Shown here: positions 43,102 to 52,390 of the stretch, in pieces | Numbering within the stretch: position 1 is the stretch's first letter | Layout: each line of letters starts with the position of its first letter | Origin: Vibrio tapetis subsp. quintayensis | GTDB lineage: Bacteria > Pseudomonadota > Gammaproteobacteria > Enterobacterales > Vibrionaceae | Length of the DNA stretch: 60,642 nt | Direction of reading: 5' to 3' | NCBI RefSeq assembly: GCF_030409945.1 | Contig: NZ_JAUFQV010000044.1 | Location: forward strand, 1 to 60,642 | The notes under the pieces: generated by a model | The model's database searches: none | Told to the model about the DNA's origin: nothing | Seen by the model: the letters and a program-made list of their open reading frames with translations, nothing else | Translations under genes and position numbers: made by a program

Positions 43102-45411
43102 ATGTCGTCAGAAGCAGATACTAGAGCAAACTATATAGATCCAGCTTTAAAAGCCGCACATTGGCAAGCTAGTAACATTATTCGCGAGCATTACTTTACC
43201 GACGGCCGTAAGCTTGCCGGTGGCGTCCGTGGTCGCCGTTGTTTTGTCGATTATCTGCTCCACAAAGACAATCGCTACCTTGCTGTAGTTGAAGCAAAAA
43301 AAGAATCTGAGCACCCAACCAAAGGCCTTCAACAAGCCATAGACTATGCCACGAAGCTACTTGTTCGCTTTGTCTATTCAAGCAACGGCAAACAAACCTA
43401 TGAGTTCGACTTAGAAACGGGCAAAGGCGACTACATCGAGTTTTACCCAACACCGCAAGAGCTTGAAAATCGCTATGCGGGCGTTAATTCGGATCTAGGA
43501 AAGCAACTTCGAAATGTGCCCTTTCATTTAGAAGGCGCAATGCAGCCGCGTTATTACCAAGAATTAGCGGTACATGCGGCGACAGATGCTATCGGTAAAG
43601 GTAAACCACGAGTGCTATTAACGCTGGCTACCGGCACAGGTAAAACTTTTATTGCCTTTCAGATCGTCCATAAACTGTTCCAGTCCCGTTGGAATAAAGA
43701 ATCACCGGGTACACGCAGACCTCGAATTTTGTTTTTAGCTGATCGCAATATTTTGGCTGATCAAGCCATTAACACTTTCAACCCATACGAAAAAGATCTA
43801 ATTAAAATAAATGGTGAAGAGGTGCGCAAACGTGGAGGTGTAGTGCCAACCAACGCACACATCTTTTTTGCTATCTATCAAGCCATTGCTGAGCGTGAAA
43901 ACATCGAAGGCTATTACAAAGCTTACCCAAATGATTTTTTTGACCTTGTGATGATTGATGAGTGTCACCGTGGAAGTGCCAATGAAACAGGCTCATGGCG
44001 AGCTATACTCGATCATTTTGGCAGTGCGGTGCATGTGGGTCTAACAGCAACACCAAAACGTGAAGCCAACGTGGATACCTATGACTACTTTGGCGCGCCT
44101 GCTTTTGAATACTCATTAAAAAATGGCATCAACGATGGATTCTTAACACCATACCGTGTCAAACGGGTTCGCACGAACTTGGATGAGCTAGTACTAACTA
44201 AAGATGACCAAGTGATCGAAGGTGAGTCAGGGCAAGATGTCTATCAGGTTGATGATTATGACAAGAAAATTGTTGTCGATGAGCGTACCGAACTGGTCTC
44301 AAAAGCCATTTTGGATAATATCAATCCATTAGAAAAAACCATCGTCTTTTGTGAAAACCAAAATCATGCACTCACCATGCGTGACATGATCAATAAGCAT
44401 AAAAAGGTGAAAGACCCACACTACTGTGTGCGAGTGACCAGTGATGAAGGCAAAATTGGCCGCGAGCTACTGGAAAAATTTCAGGATAACGACAAAGACA
44501 TTCCCACCATTATTACTTCATCGCAAATGCTAACTACCGGTGTGGATGCCCGAAACGTGCGTAACGTAGTGCTTGATAGAACCGTAGGTTCAATGGTGGA
44601 ATTTAAACAAATTGTCGGTCGTGGAACCCGTGTTTTTGATGGCAAAGACCACTTCACCATTATCGATTTTCGCGGAGCAGCTAATAAGTTTTATGACAAA
44701 GATTGGGATGGCGAACCTGAAGCGCCAGAGCCAGGAGGGACTGGTGAACCGATACCACCACCTTACACGCCTGAACCACCCGGAGGAACAGGTGACCCAG
44801 AGCCGGGCGAGCCAAAGCCTCGGTTAAAAGTAAAACTAGGTAAGCATCGTGAACTTAAAGTGATTGATGTTGAAACCCGCTATATCGATGAAAACGGCAA
44901 ACCGCTCACCGTTCAAGAGTTTGTAGAACGTTTAATCAATCAATTGCCAGGGCTATTCAAATCAGTCGACGAACTGAGAGGGATCTGGTCTGATCCAGAC
45001 GAGCGAGAGGCTTTACTCATTAAACTCGTGCAATCTGGTTTCGACAAAGAACAACTTGCTACGCTGCGACGTATGTTCGAAGCTGAAGAATGTGACATTT
45101 TTGATTTGTTGGCTTTTTTGGCCTTTGAACAGCCAATGGCAACTCGCAAAGCCCGTGCCGACCAAGTACGCACTAATAGCGTCTTCTTTAGTCAGTATCA
45201 ACAAAAGAAAGCGCAGAAGTTTTTACACTTTGTGCTCAACCGTTATGAACAAACTGGTAGCACGGAGCTTTCGCGCGAGCGCTTGCCAGCACTTATCGAG
45301 CTATCGGGTTTAGGGACAGTGAAAGATGCCTCAACAGCATTTGGTGGCAAACCAGCCTATTTACTGGCGGCTTTTAAACAATTACAACAACAACTTTATC
45401 ATGTGAATTAA
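43102..45411 (+). CDS. hsdR: type I restriction enzyme R subunit
   Basis: ATP-dependent translocase and nuclease; 769 residues. N-terminal PD-(D/E)xK nuclease: Asp50 (VDYLL) and Glu64-Ala-Lys66 (VVEAKK). Helicase motif I is TGTGKT at 177-182, motif II DECH at 286-289, and a motif VI-like QIVGRGTRVF is near 500. A Pro/Gly-rich linker (about 545-580) precedes the C-terminal domain that docks on the methylase, as in EcoEI-type HsdR. The next gene starts 1 base after its stop. Confidence 0.94.
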   Translation: MSSEADTRANYIDPALKAAHWQASNIIREHYFTDGRKLAGGVRGRRCFVDYLLHKDNRYLAVVEAKKESEHPTKGLQQAIDYATKLLVRFVYSSNGKQTYEFDLETGKGDYIEFYPTPQELENRYAGVNSDLGKQLRNVPFHLEGAMQPRYYQELAVHAATDAIGKGKPRVLLTLATGTGKTFIAFQIVHKLFQSRWNKESPGTRRPRILFLADRNILADQAINTFNPYEKDLIKINGEEVRKRGGVVPTNAHIFFAIYQAIAERENIEGYYKAYPNDFFDLVMIDECHRGSANETGSWRAILDHFGSAVHVGLTATPKREANVDTYDYFGAPAFEYSLKNGINDGFLTPYRVKRVRTNLDELVLTKDDQVIEGESGQDVYQVDDYDKKIVVDERTELVSKAILDNINPLEKTIVFCENQNHALTMRDMINKHKKVKDPHYCVRVTSDEGKIGRELLEKFQDNDKDIPTIITSSQMLTTGVDARNVRNVVLDRTVGSMVEFKQIVGRGTRVFDGKDHFTIIDFRGAANKFYDKDWDGEPEAPEPGGTGEPIPPPYTPEPPGGTGDPEPGEPKPRLKVKLGKHRELKVIDVETRYIDENGKPLTVQEFVERLINQLPGLFKSVDELRGIWSDPDEREALLIKLVQSGFDKEQLATLRRMFEAEECDIFDLLAFLAFEQPMATRKARADQVRTNSVFFSQYQQKKAQKFLHFVLNRYEQTGSTELSRERLPALIELSGLGTVKDASTAFGGKPAYLLAAFKQLQQQLYHVN

Positions 45412-45412
45412 A

Positions 45413-47206
45413 ATGGAAATAACATTAACGCCTAATCCGCTGTACGACCAGTCGCAAATCTTAAACATTAATAAGGTGGCAACTTTAATTGGTGAAAATG
45501 GCTCTGGTAAATCCAGTATCTTGCAATCAGTATTTGAAGCGCGGTTAAACAAACACGCACATCAACATCTAAATGTGGTGTGTTTTTCTTCTGGGCAAAA
45601 TGAAAATTACTCTGAAAAGTTTGGCATTTATTTAAAGCGCGAGCGGCAAGCAGGTAGAGGGTTAGGTTTGGAATGCCTGTATTTTGATAAGCCTTGGTCT
45701 AAGTTGCTTATCTTTTTGGCAACCGCTACCAAGCGTAGTGGCAAAGTTCGTTCATTTTTGCGTGAGCGAGGCTATATTACTGAGGCTGATGGTGATGACC
45801 AATCGACTTGCTTAAAATGTGCATTCAAAATAGACAAAAACTACGTCAATCGAATACAGGATGCTTTAAAGCGAGAAGAAAATGGCGAAGTTGATACGCT
45901 GCGAAAAACTCCTTACTTCCGTTCATTAGAGAGTTTCATTAGCACATTTCACTCTAGAGACTATGACTTTGAGCAACCACTGCGTAAACGAACCATTGAA
46001 ATATCAGCAAGCCGCCTTATCGATGTTTCATTCGATTACCCAAGACAAGCACAAGCAGGAGAAGAAGGGATAGAGGCTGGTGAAGCAGATGCTCAGGCTT
46101 CAAATATAGCGTTTGGTCCTGAAGTAAGCTTTTTTACCCAAGCGGCAGACAACGATTACTTCATTGATAAACAAGGCTATAAGCTCTTTCTTAAAGATGG
46201 AATAGAGCTTGCTCAGTTGAGCGATGGTGAATACCAACTGCTCTTCTTATACGCATTGATAGACCTTTTTGATGCGCCGAATACTCTATTCCTGTTTGAT
46301 GAGGCAGATTCGCACCTGCACTACAAAAACGTAGAGAAACTATGGTCGTTATTACACAACATACAAGGCCACGCTATTACCACTACACACCTGTTGGACT
46401 CTATTTCTGCAAAAGAAAATCGCATAGAACACCTGAAAGTTGTGGAACACGGCCGAATCAATGAAGAAAATAAGATCAAGCAACTGATCAGCCGACTCAG
46501 TGTGCTTTCCCGTGCCAAATCCGTTGAATTTGAGGTGTGTGGTAAGATGCCTAACATCGCCTTATTAGACGACTACAATGACTGGATTATCTTTACCAAA
46601 CTAGCGTCACGTGCGGGATTAGACGTAAATCGATTAGACTCCGTGCATGCTATTAAAAAGTCATCTAGTTACGCATCGGCAAGCGAGACCTTTGGTAAGG
46701 GGAAAATAGATTGGTTACATGGCTTGAGTAAGATTGAATCACCTCTTGTCACCACGCAAATTTTCCTAATTTGCGATAGAGATGAAGCGGCACTTGAATG
46801 GAACGCGAATGATGGTGTGCAAGTTAATGGCCAAACTTATCGTGGGTTATTATCGGCAATTCAATGGCCACGTGGCACCAATGTATCGCCATATCTATTA
46901 GCTTGGAAGCGCCGTGAAATTAAAAATTACCTGCTTTCACACACAGCGTTGTTGTCCCATGGCATTTTAGATCAAATTAACAACACAGAGCTATTAAGAG
47001 CACCGTGTTATTTACAACCAAATAACCCAGGTGACAACGACGATATTCGTCGCTTGAATGCCAAAAATTGCATTGACCCTCTGATCAATACCGAGGGTAT
47101 AGGGCTCGATATTGACAAACTTCAAGCCTATATCGACCTGATTCTGCCCACAGAAATCAGCGAAGACATCACCAATATGTACAATTTTATTATCGGAAAA
47201 CTATAA
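45413..47206 (+). CDS. ABC-type ATPase with OLD/Toprim-like C-terminus, inside hsd operon
   Basis: 597 residues. ATPase part: Walker A GENGSGKSS at 27-35, ABC signature LSDGE at 269-273, Walker B LFDE ending Glu297, H-switch His326 (TTTHLLDS). The C-terminal part has FLICDRDEA (Asp455, Asp457) and WKRREIKNYLL (498-508), which resemble the Toprim DxD and the REIENYLL motif of OLD/DUF4435 nucleases. The PARIS defence system has such an ATPase and a DUF4435 Toprim effector. Placement between hsdR and hsdM with 1-3 base spacing implies joint expression. Nuclease activity is inference; the Toprim Glu is not clearly assigned. Confidence 0.72.
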   Translation: MEITLTPNPLYDQSQILNINKVATLIGENGSGKSSILQSVFEARLNKHAHQHLNVVCFSSGQNENYSEKFGIYLKRERQAGRGLGLECLYFDKPWSKLLIFLATATKRSGKVRSFLRERGYITEADGDDQSTCLKCAFKIDKNYVNRIQDALKREENGEVDTLRKTPYFRSLESFISTFHSRDYDFEQPLRKRTIEISASRLIDVSFDYPRQAQAGEEGIEAGEADAQASNIAFGPEVSFFTQAADNDYFIDKQGYKLFLKDGIELAQLSDGEYQLLFLYALIDLFDAPNTLFLFDEADSHLHYKNVEKLWSLLHNIQGHAITTTHLLDSISAKENRIEHLKVVEHGRINEENKIKQLISRLSVLSRAKSVEFEVCGKMPNIALLDDYNDWIIFTKLASRAGLDVNRLDSVHAIKKSSSYASASETFGKGKIDWLHGLSKIESPLVTTQIFLICDRDEAALEWNANDGVQVNGQTYRGLLSAIQWPRGTNVSPYLLAWKRREIKNYLLSHTALLSHGILDQINNTELLRAPCYLQPNNPGDNDDIRRLNAKNCIDPLINTEGIGLDIDKLQAYIDLILPTEISEDITNMYNFIIGKL

Positions 47207-47209
47207 GCC

Positions 47210-48703
47210 ATGTCATTACAACAAAAGATTGACCGAATTACCGACATACTACGCCGCGACGATGGTATTAGCGGCGCTATGCACTACACCGAGCAAACCT
47301 CTTGGGTGCTGTTCTTAAAGTTTTTAGATGATTACGAGTCTGAAAAAGAAGATGAAGCAGTACTGTCAGGTAAATACTATCAACCGGTATTAGATGAAGA
47401 GCATCGTTGGTCAAATTGGGCATGCCCTAAAAATGCTGAGGGCAAACTGGATATTAACAAGGTCCGTACGGGTGATGACTTAACAAAATATGTTAACGAT
47501 GAGCTGTTCCCCTACCTAAAGGGAGAAGAGTTCACAGGGGTTAACGTAGATAGAAAATCGTTTAAATACAAGCTTGGTGCTATTTTCCAATATTTAGATA
47601 ACAAGGTAGCTTCTGGTCATACCCTACGCGAAGTACTGGATATTATCGATACACTGAATTTCCAGTCTAGTGATGAAATGTTCGAACTGTCATTGGTTTA
47701 CGAAGGGATGCTACAAAACATGGGCGATGCCGGTGGTTATGCAGGTGAATTCTACACTCCGCGACCAGTAGTTCGTACCATGGTGAAAGTGTTAGACCCT
47801 CAACCATTAGATAAAGTCTATGATGCAGCGGCAGGCTCTTGTGGTTTCTTAGTCGATGCATTTGAGTATAACCTACCAAAAAATCGTAAAAAACGTGGAG
47901 TTAGAGAGATCACAAGCGAAGAATATGACTTCCAGCGTTTCGATGCGTATTGGGGCTTTGAAAAAACGTCACTAGCCTATGTTATGGGCATGATGAACAT
48001 GATTCTGCATGGCATCGAATCACCTAATCTGTTCCGTGGCAATACCCTGACTCAAAACATTCGCGATATTCAGGAACAAGATCGTTACGACATTATTCTG
48101 GCTAATCCGCCTTTTGGTGGTAAAGAAAAAGACCAGATCCAACAAAATTTCCCAATTAAAGCGAATGCAACTGAATTGCTGTTTTTACAACACTTTATGA
48201 AAACACTAAAAAGTGGTGGTAAAGCGGCAGTCGTGGTGCCCGAAGGTGTACTATTCCAAACTAATAGTGCCTTTAAACAGGTAAAACAGGAACTGCTGGA
48301 AAACTTTAACCTACATACCATTTTAAGCCTTCCAGCCGGTGTGTTTTTACCGTACTCAGGCGTTAAGACCAACGTATTATTTTTTGAACGTAGCGGTGGC
48401 ACTAGTGATGTGTGGTACTACGAATGCGAGCCTGAGAAAAAGCTCACCAAAAACAAACCGATCACCGATAACCACTTAAAAGAGTTTGTTAATCTGTATA
48501 ACAGCCGCGAAACTACTGACCGCTCATGGACCGTACCAGCCAGTAAATTGGCTGAATATTATGATCTATCCGCCAAAAACCCAGCCAAGCAGAAAGATGC
48601 TGAGCATCTAGCGCCAAACGATATCCTTAAGCAGATCCGCACCAAAGAAAAACTGGTATCAGGGCTGTTGGATGAAATTGAAGATCTGTTGGCGGAGAAA
48701 TAA
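47210..48703 (+). CDS. hsdM: type I restriction-modification methylase M subunit
   Basis: Adenine-N6 methyltransferase; 497 residues. N-terminal HsdM helical domain (SGAMHYTEQTSWVLFLKFLDDYE), the GEFYTPRPVV block, SAM-binding AAAGSCGFLVD near 205-215, and catalytic NPPF at 299-302. With HsdS it protects host DNA, and with HsdR it restricts. It starts 3 bases after the ATPase gene and ends 2 bases before hsdS. Confidence 0.95.
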   Translation: MSLQQKIDRITDILRRDDGISGAMHYTEQTSWVLFLKFLDDYESEKEDEAVLSGKYYQPVLDEEHRWSNWACPKNAEGKLDINKVRTGDDLTKYVNDELFPYLKGEEFTGVNVDRKSFKYKLGAIFQYLDNKVASGHTLREVLDIIDTLNFQSSDEMFELSLVYEGMLQNMGDAGGYAGEFYTPRPVVRTMVKVLDPQPLDKVYDAAAGSCGFLVDAFEYNLPKNRKKRGVREITSEEYDFQRFDAYWGFEKTSLAYVMGMMNMILHGIESPNLFRGNTLTQNIRDIQEQDRYDIILANPPFGGKEKDQIQQNFPIKANATELLFLQHFMKTLKSGGKAAVVVPEGVLFQTNSAFKQVKQELLENFNLHTILSLPAGVFLPYSGVKTNVLFFERSGGTSDVWYYECEPEKKLTKNKPITDNHLKEFVNLYNSRETTDRSWTVPASKLAEYYDLSAKNPAKQKDAEHLAPNDILKQIRTKEKLVSGLLDEIEDLLAEK

Positions 48704-48705
48704 GC

Positions 48706-49893
48706 ATGGAACAGGTTTTATATTTATTGCCGGATGGGTGGGAGTGGCAAGAGTTAGCAGATGTTGTTGTTAAAACGGAAAACTTGAACCCGTTAAAACA
48801 CGCAGATCAGCTGTGGACGTACATTGATATATCATCAGTAGATCGTGATCGATTTGCAGTTACAGATCCAAAGGAAATTCTAGGGAAAGATGCTCCATCA
48901 CGAGCGAAAAAGCATGTACAGCTAAACGACGTGATATTTGCAACGACACGACCAAACCTAAAAAACATAGCGTTGGTTCGGGATGAATATAGCTCACCAG
49001 TGGCATCGACAGGTTTCTGTGTTCTCAGAGCTAACAAAAAGGTTTTACCTGCCTATTTGTTTTATTTTGTCACAACAGATTTTGTTCAAACCCAAATTGA
49101 GCCCTATGTTGGTGGCGCTTCATATCCCGCGATTACTGATGGAAATCTTAAGAAGGCTCCAATCCCGATACCTAGCATCGAAGAACAAAAATGTATCGTC
49201 GAAAAACTCGATGCACTGCTCACCTGCATCGACACCGCCATCGAGCATTTACAAAGCAAACTCGATCTATCTAAGCTACTGTTCGACAGCGTATTAGATG
49301 AATTTTTTAAACTGTCGGATTGTGATTCTGTGCCACTAACAGAGGTGGTTGATTTTATCGGTGGCTCTCAGCCTCCAAAATCACAATTTTCTGATGTTCA
49401 GAAAGAAGGCTATATTCGATTAATTCAGATTCGTGATTATAAGACTGGTAACCATATTGTTTATGTCGATAGCGCATCAACGAAGAAATTCTGTACGAAA
49501 GATGATGTGATGATTGGACGCTATGGACCACCAGTATTTCAGATATTGAGAGGGCTTGATGGCGCTTATAACGTTGCTTTGATGAAAGCCGTACCTAATG
49601 AGGATGTGCTGACGAAGGATTATCTATTTTGGTTCCTTCAGTCTCCGTCAATACAGAACTATGTTATTGGCATTTCTCAAAGAGCTGCTGGTCAGTCAGG
49701 GGTAAATAAAAAAGCGTTAGAAAAATACCTAATCCCAGTTCCAAGCAAAGCTATTCAGAATGATATTGTTGAAAAAGTGGGGCAGTTAGTAAATAAAAGC
49801 CGCAATTTAGAAGCTAAAGTGTCAGCAGAAATTACGTCTCTGAACCAACTAAAAGCATCAATTCTCGATTCCGCCTTTAAAGGCGAGCTCTAA
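48706..49893 (+). CDS. hsdS: type I restriction-modification specificity subunit
   Basis: 395 residues, the normal size, with two target-recognition domains and two helical spacers (IPSIEEQKCIVEKLDALL...HLQSKLDLSKLLFDSVL and IPVPSKAIQNDIVEKVGQL...SLNQLKASILDSAFKGEL). It sets the bipartite target sequence of the complex, which cannot be read from the protein. A probable terminator follows at 50132. Confidence 0.93.
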   Translation: MEQVLYLLPDGWEWQELADVVVKTENLNPLKHADQLWTYIDISSVDRDRFAVTDPKEILGKDAPSRAKKHVQLNDVIFATTRPNLKNIALVRDEYSSPVASTGFCVLRANKKVLPAYLFYFVTTDFVQTQIEPYVGGASYPAITDGNLKKAPIPIPSIEEQKCIVEKLDALLTCIDTAIEHLQSKLDLSKLLFDSVLDEFFKLSDCDSVPLTEVVDFIGGSQPPKSQFSDVQKEGYIRLIQIRDYKTGNHIVYVDSASTKKFCTKDDVMIGRYGPPVFQILRGLDGAYNVALMKAVPNEDVLTKDYLFWFLQSPSIQNYVIGISQRAAGQSGVNKKALEKYLIPVPSKAIQNDIVEKVGQLVNKSRNLEAKVSAEITSLNQLKASILDSAFKGEL

Positions 49894-50400
49894 GTAGGGA
49901 GTATGGTATTCGATACCACAGTTTTGAACAAAAAGAGTTTAGAGTAGCAATCAACAAACTTGCAGAATTACTCTCACACTCAAAAACGGTTCTGTTAGGC
50001 GAGTTTTTGTGCTGAACTTCCATTAACCAACCAGCTAACAGAAAGAGCGCTAGAAAGAGAAAAGCTCTCCGCTGATTCAAAGCCGGTGTTGACTGCCATA
50101 CAAACTTCTTTTGCATGTGCAAATCAGAGCGGCCACAGACCACTTTTTTGCTGTGGCTTTTCTAGAGATCGCAGGCTCTTTGACATCTCGAATTAATGAT
50201 GATTTTCAGGTTCTCAAGCTCGCATCTTTAAGTTGTGCGCTGTTTATTTATTTGCTTTAAGTGATTATTAACTCAAACCAATGGCATTGCGTAGACCTTT
50301 AGTAGATTTTTTACTCTAACCAATAAATGTCCAAAAATTAGTTAGAAATTGATCATTCTTTAATTTTTGTCATGTTCTTGCTCCTCTCGGCGGTGACACG
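49894..50400. other. gene-poor right edge of the island
   Basis: 507 AT-rich bases with no credible gene. Contains the terminator at 50132-50161 and short open fragments on the minus strand that look like remnants. The leading-region gene set resumes at 50401. Confidence 0.5.
50132..50161 (+). terminator. terminator of the hsd operon
   Basis: GCCACAG (50132-50138) / CTGTGGC (50151-50157) followed by TTTT. The 12-base loop contains another T-run. Confidence 0.65.
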
Positions 50401-50697
50401 TCATAACTGACCGATCCAAGCGAGTTTGACGTCCTTGATGGTTCGATATGAATGGCTGCACAGCCAATCGCCCCACATGGAATAGGTCTCCACAAAATAG
50501 AGCGGTTTGTTATCAACGCAGGACACGTTTAAGCGCAAATAGATGTGCGTTTGGTATTCGCTTGACCAATTAATCACATTACAAGACTGGCCGTTGTTAT
50601 AGACATCAAACCGACGTTTAGGGGTGATCACTGCTTGTTTTTTAAAGTCACGAGCCGTGAGCTCGGAAAGTGCCGCAAAATGAGTAGGCGTTTTCAT
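50401..50697 (-). CDS. leading-region hypothetical protein
   Basis: 98 residues, ribosome site AAGGAAGC. Beta-rich soluble protein (HIYLRLNVSCVDNKPLYFVETYS). Last gene of a minus-strand group running 51912 to 50401. Unrecognised. Confidence 0.68.
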   Translation of the reverse strand: MKTPTHFAALSELTARDFKKQAVITPKRRFDVYNNGQSCNVINWSSEYQTHIYLRLNVSCVDNKPLYFVETYSMWGDWLCSHSYRTIKDVKLAWIGQL

Positions 50698-50708
50698 CGC
50701 ATGCTTCC

Positions 50709-50927
50709 TTATTCTTCAATCCAATGGATGAGGGTATACACACTGTTCAATCCTTTTTGACACAAGATTTCTTGCACGTTATTACGCGCGATACCTTGGC
50801 CCCAATAAGGAAGATGAAGCCCAGTGCGCTCAATATGAATCACGATGGGTTGGCGAGCACCACCATGACGTGCTTTTGCTAAGACCAACGCACCGGTCAC
50901 AAAAATAGAGGGGATGGACTGTTCCAT
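50709..50927 (-). CDS. leading-region hypothetical protein, 72 aa
   Basis: 72 residues with GGAG upstream of the ATG. Small soluble protein with ARHGGARQPIVIHIERTG. Packed between the neighbouring minus-strand genes. Unrecognised. Confidence 0.62.
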   Translation of the reverse strand: MEQSIPSIFVTGALVLAKARHGGARQPIVIHIERTGLHLPYWGQGIARNNVQEILCQKGLNSVYTLIHWIEE

Positions 50928-50961
50928 TTTTTCTCCATGACAATCAGATTAAGAGTTAGGG

Positions 50962-51426
50962 TTAAGATGCCAGGCGGATATCAAAGTTGAAGCCGCTACA
51001 GTGGTAGTGCTCACCCTGCTTTTGAAAACGCAAACCAGGGAAGACGGCCCCATAAGAGGCATACACAATGACTTCTTCACGGCTTTCTCGTAAACGCCAC
51101 TCACCAAGTCCGATACGGCTATCGAGATCCAGCAAAAGCTCATAGAAGTCATGATGCTGAAACGTTTTCTGTCCGATGCCAGGGAACTGAGTGTTGATGG
51201 CCTCCCGGACTCTTTGTTCTTTTAATTGAGCGATATCATCCAATTGCTCAGAACTCTGACCACGACTGAACATTTTCAGGTGTTGCACGCGCTGCACAAT
51301 CGCGTGACGCTGTGGTGATAGGGTTGGCGCCGATGGCGCCCCTATTCCCTTAATCGACTGACGCAACGCCTTCACTTGGCAGCGAAGCGCCACTGGCTCT
51401 ATCGTACGGCTTGATTGTTGTTTCAT
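50962..51426 (-). CDS. leading-region hypothetical protein, 154 aa
   Basis: 154 residues, ribosome site GAGGGCGC. Basic N-terminal half and a C-terminal domain with DLDSRIGLGEWRLRESREEVIVYASY. It starts 15 bases after the upstream gene's stop. Unrecognised. Confidence 0.68.
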   Translation of the reverse strand: MKQQSSRTIEPVALRCQVKALRQSIKGIGAPSAPTLSPQRHAIVQRVQHLKMFSRGQSSEQLDDIAQLKEQRVREAINTQFPGIGQKTFQHHDFYELLLDLDSRIGLGEWRLRESREEVIVYASYGAVFPGLRFQKQGEHYHCSGFNFDIRLAS

Positions 51427-51441
51427 GTGAGCGCCCTCTGG

Positions 51442-51912
51442 TTAACATTCCGACGTGCCAATCCAGCGACCGTCGCTATCAAAGGCATCCCATGGTTCGA
51501 TCGTCGTGTCGTTCTCTTCCCATTGCTCGGCCAGCCCTTCCCAACATGGCTTGATAGACACCGGCTCTTGATCCGTCAATTGGTTGAGGTAACACTTAAC
51601 CAGGGCCTCTTTAGGGAGCGCACAAAAGAATTTCGTGGGATGAACATGATCCGTTTGCGCCACAAACTGCATGGCTACCTGCTCGCTCATGTTCCACACG
51701 TACTTTTCTAGATACTCAAAAGAGGCCTCATCATTTAAACCTTCACGCTGCGCTAAGATCTGTTTTGAATCGGAGTCAATCAGTTGAATGAAGCCCCTTT
51801 CGCCCTCGGACAAAGAGACATCATGTTTTGGTGAGCTTTCGTGCTCCAGCGGCGAGACGCTGGTCGCTGTTTGGCATGTAGAGAGAGTTAGGGTTGAGTT
51901 TTGTTGCGCCAT
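51442..51912 (-). CDS. hypothetical protein with shared N-terminal segment, copy 2
   Basis: 156 residues. The first 33 residues repeat those of the protein at 37265-37609; the remaining acidic domain (LIDSDSKQILAQREGLNDEASFEYLEKYVWNMSEQVA) is unrelated to it. First gene of the minus-strand group behind repeat copy 2. ATG follows AAGGAAACTCCCC, identical to copy 1. Confidence 0.72.
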   Translation of the reverse strand: MAQQNSTLTLSTCQTATSVSPLEHESSPKHDVSLSEGERGFIQLIDSDSKQILAQREGLNDEASFEYLEKYVWNMSEQVAMQFVAQTDHVHPTKFFCALPKEALVKCYLNQLTDQEPVSIKPCWEGLAEQWEENDTTIEPWDAFDSDGRWIGTSEC

Positions 51913-52312
51913 GGGGAGTTTCCTTTTTGTTTGAGTATCACCTTTCGGAGCCGCTTAGCTGTCCATCGAGCTTTCATGGTTCTCAATAACAAGGGCGCGA
52001 AGCGTTCATATACCCTTGTTATTGGGGTTCTGAAAGATCATGGTTAACAGCTTGCGAGTCCGTAAGGTGATGCGAGTAGAAAGGAAAATCGGCGCATAAA
52101 AAACTCGGCCCTTACTCTGTCTTAATGACAGGCAGTGAAAGGCAACGAGGAAGAATGACGAGGCGTAGCGAACGCAGTGAGCGGAGGCGTTGGGTGATTG
52201 TTCGCAGGAACGCAATGGCACATCGAGCTTTGCTCGATATTCGTGTCATGCGTTATCGCGGGAGGAGCGAAGCGACGGAATGAACGGAGCGAAGCGAGAA
52301 CGCCCAAGAAAA
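51812..52312 (-). repeat. 0.5-kb structured leading-region repeat, copy 2
   Basis: Same-orientation copy of 37509-38009 with only scattered single-base changes. Covers the 5' end of the 51442-51912 gene and about 400 bases upstream. Same hairpins, including CCAGCG-N6-CGCTGG at 51846-51863. Confidence 0.8.
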
Positions 52313-52390
52313 GGTCAGGATTTTCGAAAAGATCTATCAAAAAACAGCGCATTGATGCTTGATAATTCTCAGCCCCTCCTTAGACAAACA

